Source: Spongiactinospora rosea (GTDB lineage: Bacteria; Actinomycetota; Actinomycetes; Streptosporangiales; Streptosporangiaceae). Taken from it: a stretch of 64,000 bases of DNA. The position numbers and the translations under genes are program-made. Positions within the stretch are counted from its first letter, which is position 1. Each line of letters starts with the position of its first letter. This document shows, in pieces, positions 23,636 to 33,222 of the stretch. The notes beneath the pieces are model-generated. The model was given only the letters and a program-made list of their open reading frames with translations, had not been told where the DNA came from and did no database searches. The stretch lies in NCBI RefSeq assembly GCF_003315795.1, contig NZ_QMEY01000017.1, positions 124,001-188,000 on the forward strand, written 5' to 3'.

Positions 23636-24979
23636 CTAGCGGGCCTCGCCGGGAGCGGCGGTGCGGGCACAGCGGAACCCGGTGAAGATCTGCCGCCTGA
23701 TCGGATAGTCCCAGTTGCGGAAGGTGGTGCGGACCGCCGCCGGGTCGGCCGCCCACGACCCGCCGCGCAGCACCCGGTAGTCCTGGCCGAAGAACACCTC
23801 GCTGTACTCGCGGTAGGGGAAGCTGCGAAACCCCGGATAGCCGGTGAAGCAGGAGCCGGTCCACTCCCACACCTCGCCGATCATCTGCTCGACCCCATAG
23901 GCGCTGGCCCCGCCGGGGAAGGCCCCGAGCGGGGCGGGCCGGGCCGCGCGGTGCCCGAGGTTGGCCAGCCCCGGGTGCGGCTCGGTGTCGCCCCAGGGAT
24001 ATCTGCGCGCCCGGCCGGTCGCCGGGTCCCAGCCGCAGGCCTTCTCCCACTCGGCCTCGGTGGGCAGCCGCTTGCCCGCCCAGCGGGCGTAGGCGTCGGC
24101 TTCGTACCAGCTCACGTGCTGCACCGGCTCATCCGGCGGCACCGGCTCGCTGCGACCGAAGCGGGTCCGCCACCAGCCGTCGCCCTCCTTGGACCAGAAC
24201 AGCGGCGCGGAGATCGCCCCCTCGGTCCGCCAGCGCCAGCCCGCCGGGTCCCACAGGCGCTCGTCGTCGTAGCCGCCCGCCTCGATGAACGCGATGTAGG
24301 CGGCGTTGCCGACCGGCAGCCGGTCGATCCAGTAGGCCGGAAGATCGACCCGGTGGGCGGGACGCTCGTTGTCGTAGGCCCACGGCAGCGTGCTGGTGCC
24401 CATCTGGAACGGGCCCGCGGGGACCAGCACCTCATCGGGGCCGCGCCCGGGGCGCGCGGCGGGCAGGTCGCCCTCGCGGACCAGGCCGGGACGGCCGGAC
24501 AGCTGCAAGGTGGCCAGCATCGTCTCGTCGTGCTGGTGCTCGTGCTGGATCACCAGGCCGAACACGAACCCCGCCCGGCGCAGCGGGTCGGGGTCGGTGA
24601 AGTCGAGCGCGTCGAGCACGTCGAGCGTGCGCCCGCGGACGCCGCCGATGTACCGTCTGGCCTCGTCGGGGCCGAGGATCGGCAGCGACGGCCGGTCCTT
24701 CCTGGGGTGCTTGAACGCGTCGTAGATGTCGTCGATCTCCGGGCGCAGCGGGGTGATGCCGCCCGCCTCGCGAAGCACCCACAGCTCCTCGTAGTTGCCG
24801 ATGTGCGCGAGGTCCCAGACCAGCGGCGACATCAGCGTGGAGTGCTGGCGCAGCAGCACGTCGTCTTCGGCCGAGGTGTAGGCCAGCGACCGGTCGCGCA
24901 CCGTGAGGAGCTGCGCCGCGATCCGCTCCTTGAGGCGGTCGGCGTCGAGGTCGGTCACCGCGTCAAGGTTGCTCACCAT
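23636..24979 (-). CDS. egtB: Hercynine oxygenase (ergothioneine sulfoxide synthase)
   Basis: 447 aa. N-terminal DinB-like domain with iron ligands HEHQHDETML (~residue 160) and the first His in LAHIGNYEE, then an FGE/sulfatase-modifying domain (VPAGPFQMGTS; GEVWEWTGSCF; RVLRGGSWA). It joins gamma-glutamylcysteine to hercynine with O2. ATG 24979 gives a 7-nt overlap with egtA. Confidence 0.95.
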   Translation of the reverse strand: MVSNLDAVTDLDADRLKERIAAQLLTVRDRSLAYTSAEDDVLLRQHSTLMSPLVWDLAHIGNYEELWVLREAGGITPLRPEIDDIYDAFKHPRKDRPSLPILGPDEARRYIGGVRGRTLDVLDALDFTDPDPLRRAGFVFGLVIQHEHQHDETMLATLQLSGRPGLVREGDLPAARPGRGPDEVLVPAGPFQMGTSTLPWAYDNERPAHRVDLPAYWIDRLPVGNAAYIAFIEAGGYDDERLWDPAGWRWRTEGAISAPLFWSKEGDGWWRTRFGRSEPVPPDEPVQHVSWYEADAYARWAGKRLPTEAEWEKACGWDPATGRARRYPWGDTEPHPGLANLGHRAARPAPLGAFPGGASAYGVEQMIGEVWEWTGSCFTGYPGFRSFPYREYSEVFFGQDYRVLRGGSWAADPAAVRTTFRNWDYPIRRQIFTGFRCARTAAPGEAR

Positions 24980-26196
24980 GTGCTCCTGTTCCCTTGCGTC
25001 ATCGCTTGCGTGCCTTCGAGCAGGTCGGTGGCCGGACAGCGGCCCGCGGCGACGCGCTCGGCGAACCGGGCGACCTTCGCGGTCAGCTCCGCGGGCGCGC
25101 CGAGCCGGGGGAGCGCGGCGAGCGCCGCCGCGAAGCACTCCGTGGCCGCCCGCCTGATCTGCGGGTCGGCGATGCCGTGCCGCGAGGCGTGCCGCCACTG
25201 CGACCGGCAGGGCTCGGCCGCGGCGAGCGCGGTGTCGGCCGCCCGGTCGTCGGTGATCAGCGCGTGCGTCACCGCAACGCACACCGGCCAGTCGTCGGGG
25301 TGCTGGGCGTCGAGGTAGCGGACCTCCAGCCAGCCCCGCGGGCGGACCGGCGGGAACAGCGTGGTCGCGTGGTAGGCCAGATCCGCCCCGGTCGGCGGCG
25401 GGCCCGGCGCGGCCAGCCAGTCGCCGAACGTCGAGCCGTCGGCGACCGGGTGGAACCGGTCGCCCTCCCTGCGCAGCATCACCCGGGCGGCCAGCAGGTA
25501 GTCGGTCCAGGCCGCCACCGGGTCGCCGCCCGAACGGACCGGGGAGGTGCGGGTGTTGTCGAGGTTCTCCCACACCGCCTGGCGGCCGGACATCCAGCCG
25601 CACGGCCGCCCGCCGCTGAGCGGGGAGTTGGCGAACGCGGCGGTCAGCACCGGCCCGAGCGTGTGCGCGCGCTCCCAGCGGACCGCGGGCCGCTCACCCA
25701 GATCCAGGTTGACCTGCACGGACGCGGTGCTGCACATCATCAGCGGGCCGTAGGGCCCGCCGAAGAACGCGGCCATCGCGTCGTAACGCGGCTCGCGCAG
25801 CTGCCTGTGGGCCCGGCGCACCGGGTCCAGGCCCACGCCGGCGAGCCGCAGCCCGGCCGCGCCCAGCACCGCCCGGGCCAGCGCGACGTCGGCCGCGACG
25901 CGCTCGATCGCGGCGTGCAGCGGAGCGGCCGGACCGGACAGCTCCAACTGGCCGCCGGGCTCGAAGGTGACCCGGCAGCCGCCGGGCAGCACACTGTCAC
26001 CCGGTGGTAAGCCCAAGGCCTCGGCCACCCGCCGGATCGGCACATGCAGATCCGCGGACGCGCGGTCGTAGACCAGGAACTCCAGCTCTACCCCGACCCT
26101 GCCGTCGCCGTCGCCGCCGTCGAAGCAGCGGCGCGCGAAATCCGCGACGTCGGAGGCGTCGTGGAGCGGCGCGTCGTCGATCACAGGAGCCGCCAT
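24973..26196 (-). CDS. egtA: Glutamate-cysteine ligase of the ergothioneine pathway
   Basis: About 407 aa, makes gamma-glutamylcysteine for EgtB. GCS2-type features: GVELEFLVYD, GCRVTFEPGGQLELSGP, and STASVQVNLD. First gene of the egt operon; no egtE is present, so C-S lyase activity must be encoded elsewhere. ATG 26196 is preferred because AAGGGGG is 6 nt upstream; ATG 26202 would have no spacing. Confidence 0.93.
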   Translation of the reverse strand: MAAPVIDDAPLHDASDVADFARRCFDGGDGDGRVGVELEFLVYDRASADLHVPIRRVAEALGLPPGDSVLPGGCRVTFEPGGQLELSGPAAPLHAAIERVAADVALARAVLGAAGLRLAGVGLDPVRRAHRQLREPRYDAMAAFFGGPYGPLMMCSTASVQVNLDLGERPAVRWERAHTLGPVLTAAFANSPLSGGRPCGWMSGRQAVWENLDNTRTSPVRSGGDPVAAWTDYLLAARVMLRREGDRFHPVADGSTFGDWLAAPGPPPTGADLAYHATTLFPPVRPRGWLEVRYLDAQHPDDWPVCVAVTHALITDDRAADTALAAAEPCRSQWRHASRHGIADPQIRRAATECFAAALAALPRLGAPAELTAKVARFAERVAAGRCPATDLLEGTQAMTQGNRSTW

Positions 26197-26290
26197 GCTC
26201 ATCCCCCTTCGCCGGTGGTCACGGATCTACAGACCCGCGAGACCCCGCGGCGTTACAGAGGGAGGCGGCAAATTTCGGGGCAGGAACCCG

Positions 26291-26530
26291 TCAACGGCGG
26301 CGCGCCGCGCGGAAGGCGGTCAGCAGCCGGTCGCGGGTGGCGGGGGAGAGGGGGGTGGCGGGGAGGTCGCGCAGGGCGGCGATGGTGGCGCGGAACTGGG
26401 CGATGTGGCGCGTGCAGTCCGCGCAGCCCCGGGTGTGGTCCTCCAGGGCCCGCCTGGCGTCGTCGGTGAGGTCGTCATCGAGGTATGCGGTGACGTGCTC
26501 GCCGACCTCCGCGCAGCTTAACCGTTTCAC
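26291..26530 (-). CDS. Zinc-binding anti-sigma factor
   Basis: 79 aa. The ZAS motif H-x3-C-x2-C is clear (HTRGCADCTRH), preceded by CAEVGEHVTAYLDDDL. No membrane helix, so it is a soluble, possibly redox-responsive anti-sigma factor. It lies 98 bp downstream of the ECF sigma gene on the same strand, its probable partner. Confidence 0.82.
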   Translation of the reverse strand: MKRLSCAEVGEHVTAYLDDDLTDDARRALEDHTRGCADCTRHIAQFRATIAALRDLPATPLSPATRDRLLTAFRAARRR

Positions 26531-26628
26531 GTCAACGACCGCCTCACCCTTCTGTGACTGAACCGCTTCATCTCCGACTACCGTCTCACGTTCCGGAACC
26601 GACCCGATTCGTTACCGCCGTGTTGCGT

Positions 26629-27258
26629 CTAGCGTCTCATCGCCTCGAAGTAATCTTCCAGCCGCTTGCGGACCGCCGTCCGGGCGCGGTGGAGCAGCAC
26701 GCGCTGGTTGGCCGGGGAGATGTCCAGGATGGCGCAGACCTCCTCTGAGCTGCATCCTTCCAGGTCACGCAGGGTGATCACGCTGCGCTGCCGGGCGGGC
26801 AGCTCGGCCAGCGCCGCCCCGATCCGGCCGCGGACCTCCGAGGCCAGGATCTCGCCCTCGGGGACCGACCAGGCGGCAGGAAGGTCCTTCCAGGCCGGGG
26901 GAAGGGGCGCGCGGCCGTCGGCCGCGCCCACGCCGTCGAGCGGGGGATCTCCGTCCCGCTCGAACGCGCTGCTCCATGGCACCGTGCGGCTCTCCCTGGC
27001 GCCCCGCTTCTTGGCGGTGTTGACCAGGATCCGGTAGACCCACGTCTTGACCGACGACCGCCCCTCGAACCCGTCGATCCCGCGGATCACCGCCAGCCAG
27101 GTGTCCTGCACGACCTCCTCGGCGGAGTCGCTGGTGGACACGTAGGATCTGGCCAGCCGCAGCATCCCCCGCGACCAGGTGTCCAGCAGCGCCGCGAACA
27201 TCGTCTCGTCCCCGGCGCGCAAGGCCGCGGCGACGACGTCGTCCGGGGGCAACCCCAC
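26629..27258 (-). CDS. ECF sigma factor
   Basis: 209 aa. Region 2 (RLARSYVSTSDSAEEVVQDT, WLAVIRGIDGFEGRSSVKTW) and region 4 (LPARQRSVITLRDLEGCSSE, EVCAILDISPANQRVLLHRA) are complete, separated by an unusually long linker of about 60 residues. The cognate anti-sigma is probably the downstream zinc protein. Divergent from the group 2 sigma gene. Confidence 0.92.
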   Translation of the reverse strand: MGLPPDDVVAAALRAGDETMFAALLDTWSRGMLRLARSYVSTSDSAEEVVQDTWLAVIRGIDGFEGRSSVKTWVYRILVNTAKKRGARESRTVPWSSAFERDGDPPLDGVGAADGRAPLPPAWKDLPAAWSVPEGEILASEVRGRIGAALAELPARQRSVITLRDLEGCSSEEVCAILDISPANQRVLLHRARTAVRKRLEDYFEAMRR

Positions 27259-27411
27259 GATCTCTCCTCCCGGTCGGGGCGTATGCAGCCATCATGACAT
27301 CGCGGTCCGACACTTCCACGTCGGTGTTGTCGGCGGGACTCCTGTGCTGGACTGAGGCGCGGATCGCGGGGTAGCCGCACCCGGTAGGCGCGACCGAGTG
27401 AGGTGAGGATG

Positions 27412-28368
27412 ATGCGCGGGCTGGACGGCGGCGCCCGGGCCGAACCGCATGAACCGTACGACGAGACCGATCTGCTCGGGCAGTACCTGTTGCAGATCGG
27501 CCGGACCCCCCTGCTGACCGCCGAGGAGGAGGTGCAGATCTCCCGGCGCATCGAGGCGGGGTTGTACGCGAACCACCTCCTGGAGGCGGGGGACACGGGG
27601 GACGAGGAGCGCGGGGCCGCACTGGCGGCCGTGGCCAAGGACGGTGAGGCGGCCAAGGACCACATGCTCCGCGCGAACCTGCGGCTGGTGGTGTCGGCCG
27701 CCAAGAAGTACGCCCACCGGGGCTGGCCCATGCTGGACGTGATCCAGGAGGGCAACCTGGGCCTGATCCGGGCGGTCGAGAAGTTCGACTACGCCAAGGG
27801 GTTCAAGTTCTCCACGTACGCGATGTGGTGGATACGCCAGGCCATCGAGCGCGGCCTGGCCGACAAGACGCGTACCGTACGGCTCCCCGTCCACGTCGTG
27901 GACCGGCTGTCCAAGATCCACCGGATGGAACGCCAGCTGCTGACCCGCCTGAACCGCGACCCCACCGACGAGGAGGTCGCCAGGGCGGCCGGGATGAGCG
28001 TGCCCGAGCTGCTGGAACTACGCCAGGTCGGCCACGACACCGTCAGCCTGGACACCCCGATCGGCGACGGCGAGGACACCAGGGTCGGCGACCTCATCGC
28101 CGACACCGAGGTGGTCCCCGTGTCGGACCTGATGGAGTACCAGGCGCTCGCCGAGGAGCTGCGCGCCCTGGTGGACACCCTTCCCGAGCGCGAGGCGTTC
28201 ATCGTCACCCTGCGCTATGGCCTGAACGACGGCAAGACGCACACCTACCAGGAGATCGGCGAACGGCTGGGCCTCACCCGCGAGCGCATCCGCCAGTTGG
28301 AGCGCCAGGCGTTGCGTTCGCTGCGGTCGCCCGAGCACGTCCAGCCCCTGCTGGACTGGGCGAGCTGA
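27412..28368 (+). CDS. RNA polymerase sigma-70 factor, group 2 (RpoD-like)
   Basis: 318 aa. Region 1.2 (DLLGQYLLQIGRTPLLTAEE), region 2 (IQEGNLGLIRAVEKFDYAKG, FKFSTYAMWWIRQAIERG), region 3 and region 4 (YQEIGERLGLTRERIRQLER) are complete. It lacks the long acidic N-terminus of the housekeeping HrdB/SigA, so it is a non-essential group 2 factor. ATG 27412 is preferred (AGTGAGG 8 nt upstream); ATG 27409 and GTG 27403 are close alternatives. Confidence 0.92.
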   Translation: MRGLDGGARAEPHEPYDETDLLGQYLLQIGRTPLLTAEEEVQISRRIEAGLYANHLLEAGDTGDEERGAALAAVAKDGEAAKDHMLRANLRLVVSAAKKYAHRGWPMLDVIQEGNLGLIRAVEKFDYAKGFKFSTYAMWWIRQAIERGLADKTRTVRLPVHVVDRLSKIHRMERQLLTRLNRDPTDEEVARAAGMSVPELLELRQVGHDTVSLDTPIGDGEDTRVGDLIADTEVVPVSDLMEYQALAEELRALVDTLPEREAFIVTLRYGLNDGKTHTYQEIGERLGLTRERIRQLERQALRSLRSPEHVQPLLDWAS

Positions 28369-28376
28369 CCGGCTGA

Positions 28377-28389
28377 CCGGCTTTGCCGG
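28377..28389 (+). terminator. Short hairpin after the group 2 sigma gene
   Basis: CCGGC-TTT-GCCGG followed by GCCTTTCG. Small, so only a weak terminator candidate. Confidence 0.3.
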
Positions 28390-28440
28390 GCCTTTCGCGC
28401 GGCCACCGCATACAACGGCATGGTGGGGTACGGGCCCGTA

Positions 28441-30207
28441 ATGCCACGAATTCTCGCGGAATCTCTCATCGAACGGCTGGCCGAGTGGGGCGTCGACACC
28501 GTGTTCGGGCTCCCGGGCGACGGCATCAACGGCATCATGGAGGGCCTGAGGCGGCACCGGGACAAGGTGCGGTTCGTGCTGGTCCACCACGAGGAGGCCG
28601 CCGCGTTCATGGCCACCGGGTACGCCAAGGCCACCGGCCGGATCGGCGTGTGCCTGGCCACCTCCGGCCCCGACGGGCTGCATCTGATGAACGGCCTGTA
28701 CGACGCCAAGCTCGACCACGTGCCGGTGCTGGCGATCACCGGCATGCAGGAGACCTCCGTGCTGGGCACCGGCTACCAGCAGGAGGTCCACCTGGAGCGG
28801 CTGTTCGCCGACCTGACCGAGTACAACGAGCTGGTCACCAATCCGGTGCAGCTCCCCGCGCTGGTGGACGCCGCGGTCCGGCACGCCTACGCGCGGCGCG
28901 GCGTCGCCCACCTGACGCTGCCCAACGACCTCCAGGTGGCCGACGCGGACGCCGACCCGTGGCAGCACGTGGCCCCTGCGCGCCCGCCGCACACCGCGCC
29001 GGTGTACCTGCCGCCGCCAGGACGTCCCCGCGAGGAGGACCTGCGGCGCGCGGCCGCCGTGCTCAACGCCGCCGAACGCCCCGCGCTGCTGGTCGGCGCG
29101 GGCGCGCTGCACGCCAAGCAGGAGGTCCTGGCGGTGGCCGAGACGCTGTCCGCGCCGGTGATCAAGACGCTGCCCGGCAAGGCGGTGATCCCCGACGACT
29201 CGCCGTACACCACGGGCGGGCTGGGCCTGCTCGGCACCCGGCCGAGCGAGGAACTGGTGGACGACGTGGACGTGCTGTTCATGGTCGGCACCAACTTCCC
29301 CTACACCCAGCACCTGCCCCCGGCGGGCGCGACCCGGGTGGTGCAGCTCGAAGCGGACCCGGTCCGGGCGGGGGCGCGGATGCCCACCGAGGTGCCGATG
29401 ATCGGCGATGCCAAGGAGGGGCTACGGGCGCTGCTGCCGTTGCTCGATCGCAAGCGCGACACCCGCCATCTGGCGAAATATCAGGCCAAGATGGCGGCCT
29501 GGCGGGCCGACATGCACGCGCTCGAAACCGCCGACCGCGACCCGGTCGCGCCGCAGTACCTCGCCTCGGTGCTCGACCGGCTCTGCGCCGACGACGCCAT
29601 CCTGACCTGCGACAGCGGCACGGTGGCCACCTGGGCGGCGCGGCACTGGACGGTGCGCGACGGCCGGGAGTTCTACCTGTCGGGCAACCTCGCCAGCATG
29701 GCCCCCGGCCTGCCGTACGCCATCGCGATGCAGCACGCCTTCCCGGGCCGCCAGGTCATCGCCTACATCGGCGACGGCGGGTTCGCGATGCTGATGGCCG
29801 AGTTCCTGACCGCCGCCCAGCACCGGCTGCCGATCAAGGTCGTGGTGAACAACAACAACTCCCTCGGGCAGATCCTGTGGGAGCAGATGGTGCTCGGCTA
29901 CCCCGAGCACGGGGTGCGGTACGCCGAGCCGTGGTCCGACTTCTCCGGGTGGGCGCGCTCCTGCCGCGGCTACGGTGCCAAGATCTCCAAGGCCGCCGAC
30001 GTCGAATCGGCCGTCGCCGAGGCCCTGGCCTTCGACGGGCCCGCGCTGGTCGACGTGGACGTCAACCCGGACGAGCCGCCGCTGCCCGGCAAGGTCTCCT
30101 ACGAGCAGGCCAAGAAGTTCGCGCAGGCGTTCCTCAAGGGGCAGCCGCGCAGGGCGTCCATCGCCACCACTCTGTTCAAGGACCGCATCCAGCAGATGGG
30201 GGAGTGA
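28441..30207 (+). CDS. Thiamine-diphosphate-dependent enzyme, pyruvate oxidase/dehydrogenase-like
   Basis: About 588 aa with the three domains of the POX/ALS family. The N-terminal PYR domain has FGLPGDGINGIMEGL and the catalytic Glu in HHEEAAAFMATGY; the central domain spans ~200-330; the C-terminal ThDP/Mg domain has GDGGFAMLMAEFLTAAQ and NNNNSLGQI. A quinone-dependent pyruvate dehydrogenase (PoxB-like) is the best guess; acetolactate synthase is less likely because no regulatory subunit gene is near. ATG 28441 chosen; ATG 28420 and GTG 28423 are upstream options. Confidence 0.82.
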   Translation: MPRILAESLIERLAEWGVDTVFGLPGDGINGIMEGLRRHRDKVRFVLVHHEEAAAFMATGYAKATGRIGVCLATSGPDGLHLMNGLYDAKLDHVPVLAITGMQETSVLGTGYQQEVHLERLFADLTEYNELVTNPVQLPALVDAAVRHAYARRGVAHLTLPNDLQVADADADPWQHVAPARPPHTAPVYLPPPGRPREEDLRRAAAVLNAAERPALLVGAGALHAKQEVLAVAETLSAPVIKTLPGKAVIPDDSPYTTGGLGLLGTRPSEELVDDVDVLFMVGTNFPYTQHLPPAGATRVVQLEADPVRAGARMPTEVPMIGDAKEGLRALLPLLDRKRDTRHLAKYQAKMAAWRADMHALETADRDPVAPQYLASVLDRLCADDAILTCDSGTVATWAARHWTVRDGREFYLSGNLASMAPGLPYAIAMQHAFPGRQVIAYIGDGGFAMLMAEFLTAAQHRLPIKVVVNNNNSLGQILWEQMVLGYPEHGVRYAEPWSDFSGWARSCRGYGAKISKAADVESAVAEALAFDGPALVDVDVNPDEPPLPGKVSYEQAKKFAQAFLKGQPRRASIATTLFKDRIQQMGE

Positions 30208-30294
30208 CCCGCCCTCCCGTGCCGGGAAAACCCGTGGCGCGGACGCGTTCCGCCCTGTCACCTTTGGCCTGGGGGACAAGGGAGGCGGAACGCC

Positions 30295-31719
30295 ATGGCG
30301 TCGATCGTCATCTGCGGCGGGGGCCCGATCGGACTCGCCTGTGCCCTGTTGCTGGGCCGTGACGGGCACCAGGTGACCGTCCTTGAGGCGGACCGGGCCG
30401 AGCCGCCCGGTGATCTCCGGGCGGCCTGGGAGTCCTGGGAGCGCAGGGGCGTGCCGCAGTTCCGCCAGCCGCACAACGTGCTGCCGGGGTTCTGGCGGAT
30501 CGCGGAGCGCGAGTCGCCCGAGGTCATCGACCTGCTGACGGAGTCCGGGTGCGCGTGGGCCGACCTGCTGTACCCGATGCCGTCCACCATCGCCGACCAG
30601 GCGCGGCGGCCCGGCGATGACCGCTTCCGGTTCATGCCGGTCAGGCGCGCGGTGCTGGAGTCGGCTCTCGCGCTCGCGGCGGCACGGCGGGCCGGGGTGA
30701 CGGTACGTCGCGGCGTCCGCGTCACCGGCCTGCTGGGCGCGCCCGCCGCCGTCCCGGCCGTCACCGGGGTCCGTACGTCGGGCGGCGAGGAGATCCGCGC
30801 CGACCTCGTGGTGGACGCGATGGGCCGGGGCACACCGTCTTCGGCCTGGCTGACCGCGCTCGGCTCCGTGGGGCCGCGCATCGAGGCCGCAGAGCACGGC
30901 TTCGCCTACTACACCCGCCACTTCACCGGGCCGCGGCAGCCGGTGCGGATGGCGCCGCCGTACTCGCAGATGGGCACGTTCGCGCTGCTCACGATCCCGG
31001 GCGGGCACGACACCTGGTCGGTCACCTTCGTCGCCGGCCGGGGCGACGCGCCACTGAAGGACCTGCGCGACCCCGAGCGCTTCGCCAGGGTGCTGCGCGC
31101 CTGCCCGGCGCACGCCCACTGGGGCGCGGGCACGCCCGTCACCGGGGTGCTGGCGATGGCCGGGGTCCTGGACCGCAGGCGGCGGTTCACGTCGGCCGGC
31201 CGCCCGGTGGCGACCGGCTTCGCCGCCGTCGGCGACGCGAGCGCCTGCACCGCCCCGACCGCCGCCCGCGGCCTGTCCACCGGCCTCATCCAGGCCCAGG
31301 CCCTGCGCGACCTGGTACGCGACCGTACACCGGGCGGGCTCGGCGGCACGGGGTTCGCGACCGCCTGGGAGGAGGCCACCGAACGCCTGATCGGCCCCTA
31401 CTACGCCGACCAGATCGCCACCGACCGCGCCCGGGCCGCCGAAATGGCCGCGCTGCGCCAAGGCCAGTCCCCACCGCCCCGGCCCGACCCCGAAATGGCC
31501 CGCCTGGAGGCCGCCGCGACCCACGACCCCGACGCCTTCCGCGCCCTGGCCGAGGCGACCACCTGCCTCACCACCCCCCAGGACGTCCTGTCCCGCCCCT
31601 CCCTCGCGGCCCTACTCGACCGCCTTCCCCCATCCACCCCCCGTCCCCTCCCCGCTCCCACCCGCGGCGCCCTGCTGACCCTGCTCACCGACGCCCCAGC
31701 ACCCACGGCCCTCCACTGA
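30295..31719 (+). CDS. FAD-dependent monooxygenase-like protein
   Basis: 474 aa. N-terminal FAD motif VICGGGPIGLACALLLGRDG and the second FAD-binding segment AAVGDASACTAPTAARGLST in place of the usual GDAAH. The C-terminal ~120 residues are a proline/alanine-rich helical extension. Resembles PHBH-fold oxidoreductases of unknown substrate; the missing H after GDA makes a canonical hydroxylase less certain. GGGAGGCGG precedes ATG 30295. Apparently alone, 87 bp after the ThDP gene. Confidence 0.75.
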   Translation: MASIVICGGGPIGLACALLLGRDGHQVTVLEADRAEPPGDLRAAWESWERRGVPQFRQPHNVLPGFWRIAERESPEVIDLLTESGCAWADLLYPMPSTIADQARRPGDDRFRFMPVRRAVLESALALAAARRAGVTVRRGVRVTGLLGAPAAVPAVTGVRTSGGEEIRADLVVDAMGRGTPSSAWLTALGSVGPRIEAAEHGFAYYTRHFTGPRQPVRMAPPYSQMGTFALLTIPGGHDTWSVTFVAGRGDAPLKDLRDPERFARVLRACPAHAHWGAGTPVTGVLAMAGVLDRRRRFTSAGRPVATGFAAVGDASACTAPTAARGLSTGLIQAQALRDLVRDRTPGGLGGTGFATAWEEATERLIGPYYADQIATDRARAAEMAALRQGQSPPPRPDPEMARLEAAATHDPDAFRALAEATTCLTTPQDVLSRPSLAALLDRLPPSTPRPLPAPTRGALLTLLTDAPAPTALH

Positions 31720-31923
31720 GCCGCACAGACAGGCGGTACCCCGGCGAACCCTACGGCCGTGGCCATGGGCTGCCGACCCCGGTCCTGTCCCGTAGGGACG
31801 GCTCGGTGGCCACGGGCTTCTGAGCTTTGTTCCCGGCCGCACGCATACGGGCCCTACGGCCGGGGCCACGGGCCCCTGGCCGCAGGGAGTCGCTGGTTGG
31901 CGGCCCGGGGCCGTGGGGTGCCG

Positions 31924-33222
31924 TCAGGCGGACTTGTCGCGGCGTTCCGGGTTGTGGCCGAGGTGGTCGCGGGGGACCAGGGTGGGGTTGACGTTGTCGA
32001 GTACGGTGTCGCGGGTGACCACGACGCGGGCCACGTCGTCGCGGCTCGGTACCTCGTACATCACGTTGAGCAGGACCTCCTCGACGATCGCCCGGGTGGC
32101 CCGCGCGCCGGTGCGGCGCAGCAGGGCCTGGTCGGCGATGGCCCCCACGGCGTCGTCGTCGAAGACGAGCTCGACGCCGTCCAGCTCGAAGAGCTTCTGG
32201 AACTGCTTGATCAGCGCGTTGCGCGGCTCGGTGAGGATCCGCGTCAGCGCCGTACGGTCCAGCGGCTGGAACGTGGTGACCACGGGCAACCGCCCGACCA
32301 GCTCGGGGATCAGCCCGAACTTCAGCAGGTCCTCCGGCATGACCCCCGCGTAGGGGTCGGCGGCCTCGCGGTCCTGCCCGGAGCGCAGCGTCGCGCCGAA
32401 CCCCGCGCCCTTGTGCCCGGAGCGCTGCTCGATGATCCGGTCCAGCCCGGCGAACGCGCCGCCCACGATGAACAGCACGTTGGTGGTGTCGATCTGGATG
32501 AACTCCTGGTTGGGGTGCTTGCGCCCGCCCTGCGGCGGCACCGACGCGGTGGTGCCCTCCAGGATCTTCAGCAGCGCCTGCTGAACGCCCTCACCCGAGA
32601 CGTCACGGGTGATCGACGGATTCTCGCTCTTGCGGGCGATCTTGTCGATCTCATCGATGTAGATGATCCCCGTCTCGGCCTTCTTGACGTCGAAGTCGGC
32701 CGCCTGGATCAGCTTGAGCAGGATGTTCTCGACGTCCTCGCCGACGTAACCGGCCTCGGTGAGCGCCGTCGCGTCGACGATCGCGAACGGCACGTCGAGC
32801 ATCCTGGCCAGCGTCTGGGCGAGGTAGGTCTTGCCGCAGCCGGTCGGCCCGATGAGCAGGATGTTGGACTTGCCCAGCTCCACCGGCTCCTCGTGCGCGG
32901 AGTCGCGGCGGCTCCGGACGCCGCCCGCCCGGATGCGCTTGTAGTGGTTGTAGACCGCGACCGACAGCGCCTTCCTGGCGTTCTCCTGCCCCACGACATA
33001 ACCCTGCAGGAACTCGTTGATCTCCTGCGGTTTGGGCAGGTCACGGTGCCCGGCGTCGGTGGTCTCCTCCAGCTCCTCCTCGATGAGCTCGTTGCAGAGC
33101 TCCACGCATTCATCGCATATGTAGACACCGCCGGGACCCGCGATGAGCTTGCGGACCTCTTTTTGGCTCTTGCCGCAGAACGTGCACTTCAGCAGATCAC
33201 CGCGGTCACCGATGCGTGCCAC
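31924..33222 (-). CDS. clpX: ClpX, AAA+ unfoldase subunit of ClpXP
   Basis: 432 aa. N-terminal zinc domain (CTFCGKSQKEV, CDECVELCNEL), Walker A GPTGCGKT, Walker B IIYIDEIDKI, sensor 2 and the C-terminal small domain are present. The ClpP-docking loop, normally IGF, reads AGF here (HKGAGFGATL). No clpP or tig gene is adjacent, unlike the usual actinobacterial arrangement, so this may be a paralogue. ATG 33222 gives the canonical MARIGDRGDLLKC start. Confidence 0.93.
   Translation of the reverse strand: MARIGDRGDLLKCTFCGKSQKEVRKLIAGPGGVYICDECVELCNELIEEELEETTDAGHRDLPKPQEINEFLQGYVVGQENARKALSVAVYNHYKRIRAGGVRSRRDSAHEEPVELGKSNILLIGPTGCGKTYLAQTLARMLDVPFAIVDATALTEAGYVGEDVENILLKLIQAADFDVKKAETGIIYIDEIDKIARKSENPSITRDVSGEGVQQALLKILEGTTASVPPQGGRKHPNQEFIQIDTTNVLFIVGGAFAGLDRIIEQRSGHKGAGFGATLRSGQDREAADPYAGVMPEDLLKFGLIPELVGRLPVVTTFQPLDRTALTRILTEPRNALIKQFQKLFELDGVELVFDDDAVGAIADQALLRRTGARATRAIVEEVLLNVMYEVPSRDDVARVVVTRDTVLDNVNPTLVPRDHLGHNPERRDKSA

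Noticed and set aside
22457..25318. A 953-codon plus-strand frame
   Set aside because: Antisense to egtD, egtC, egtB and egtA. High-GC DNA gives long antisense frames.
30258..30881. Minus-strand frame within the flavin monooxygenase gene
   Set aside because: Shadow of the coding strand, which has clear FAD motifs.
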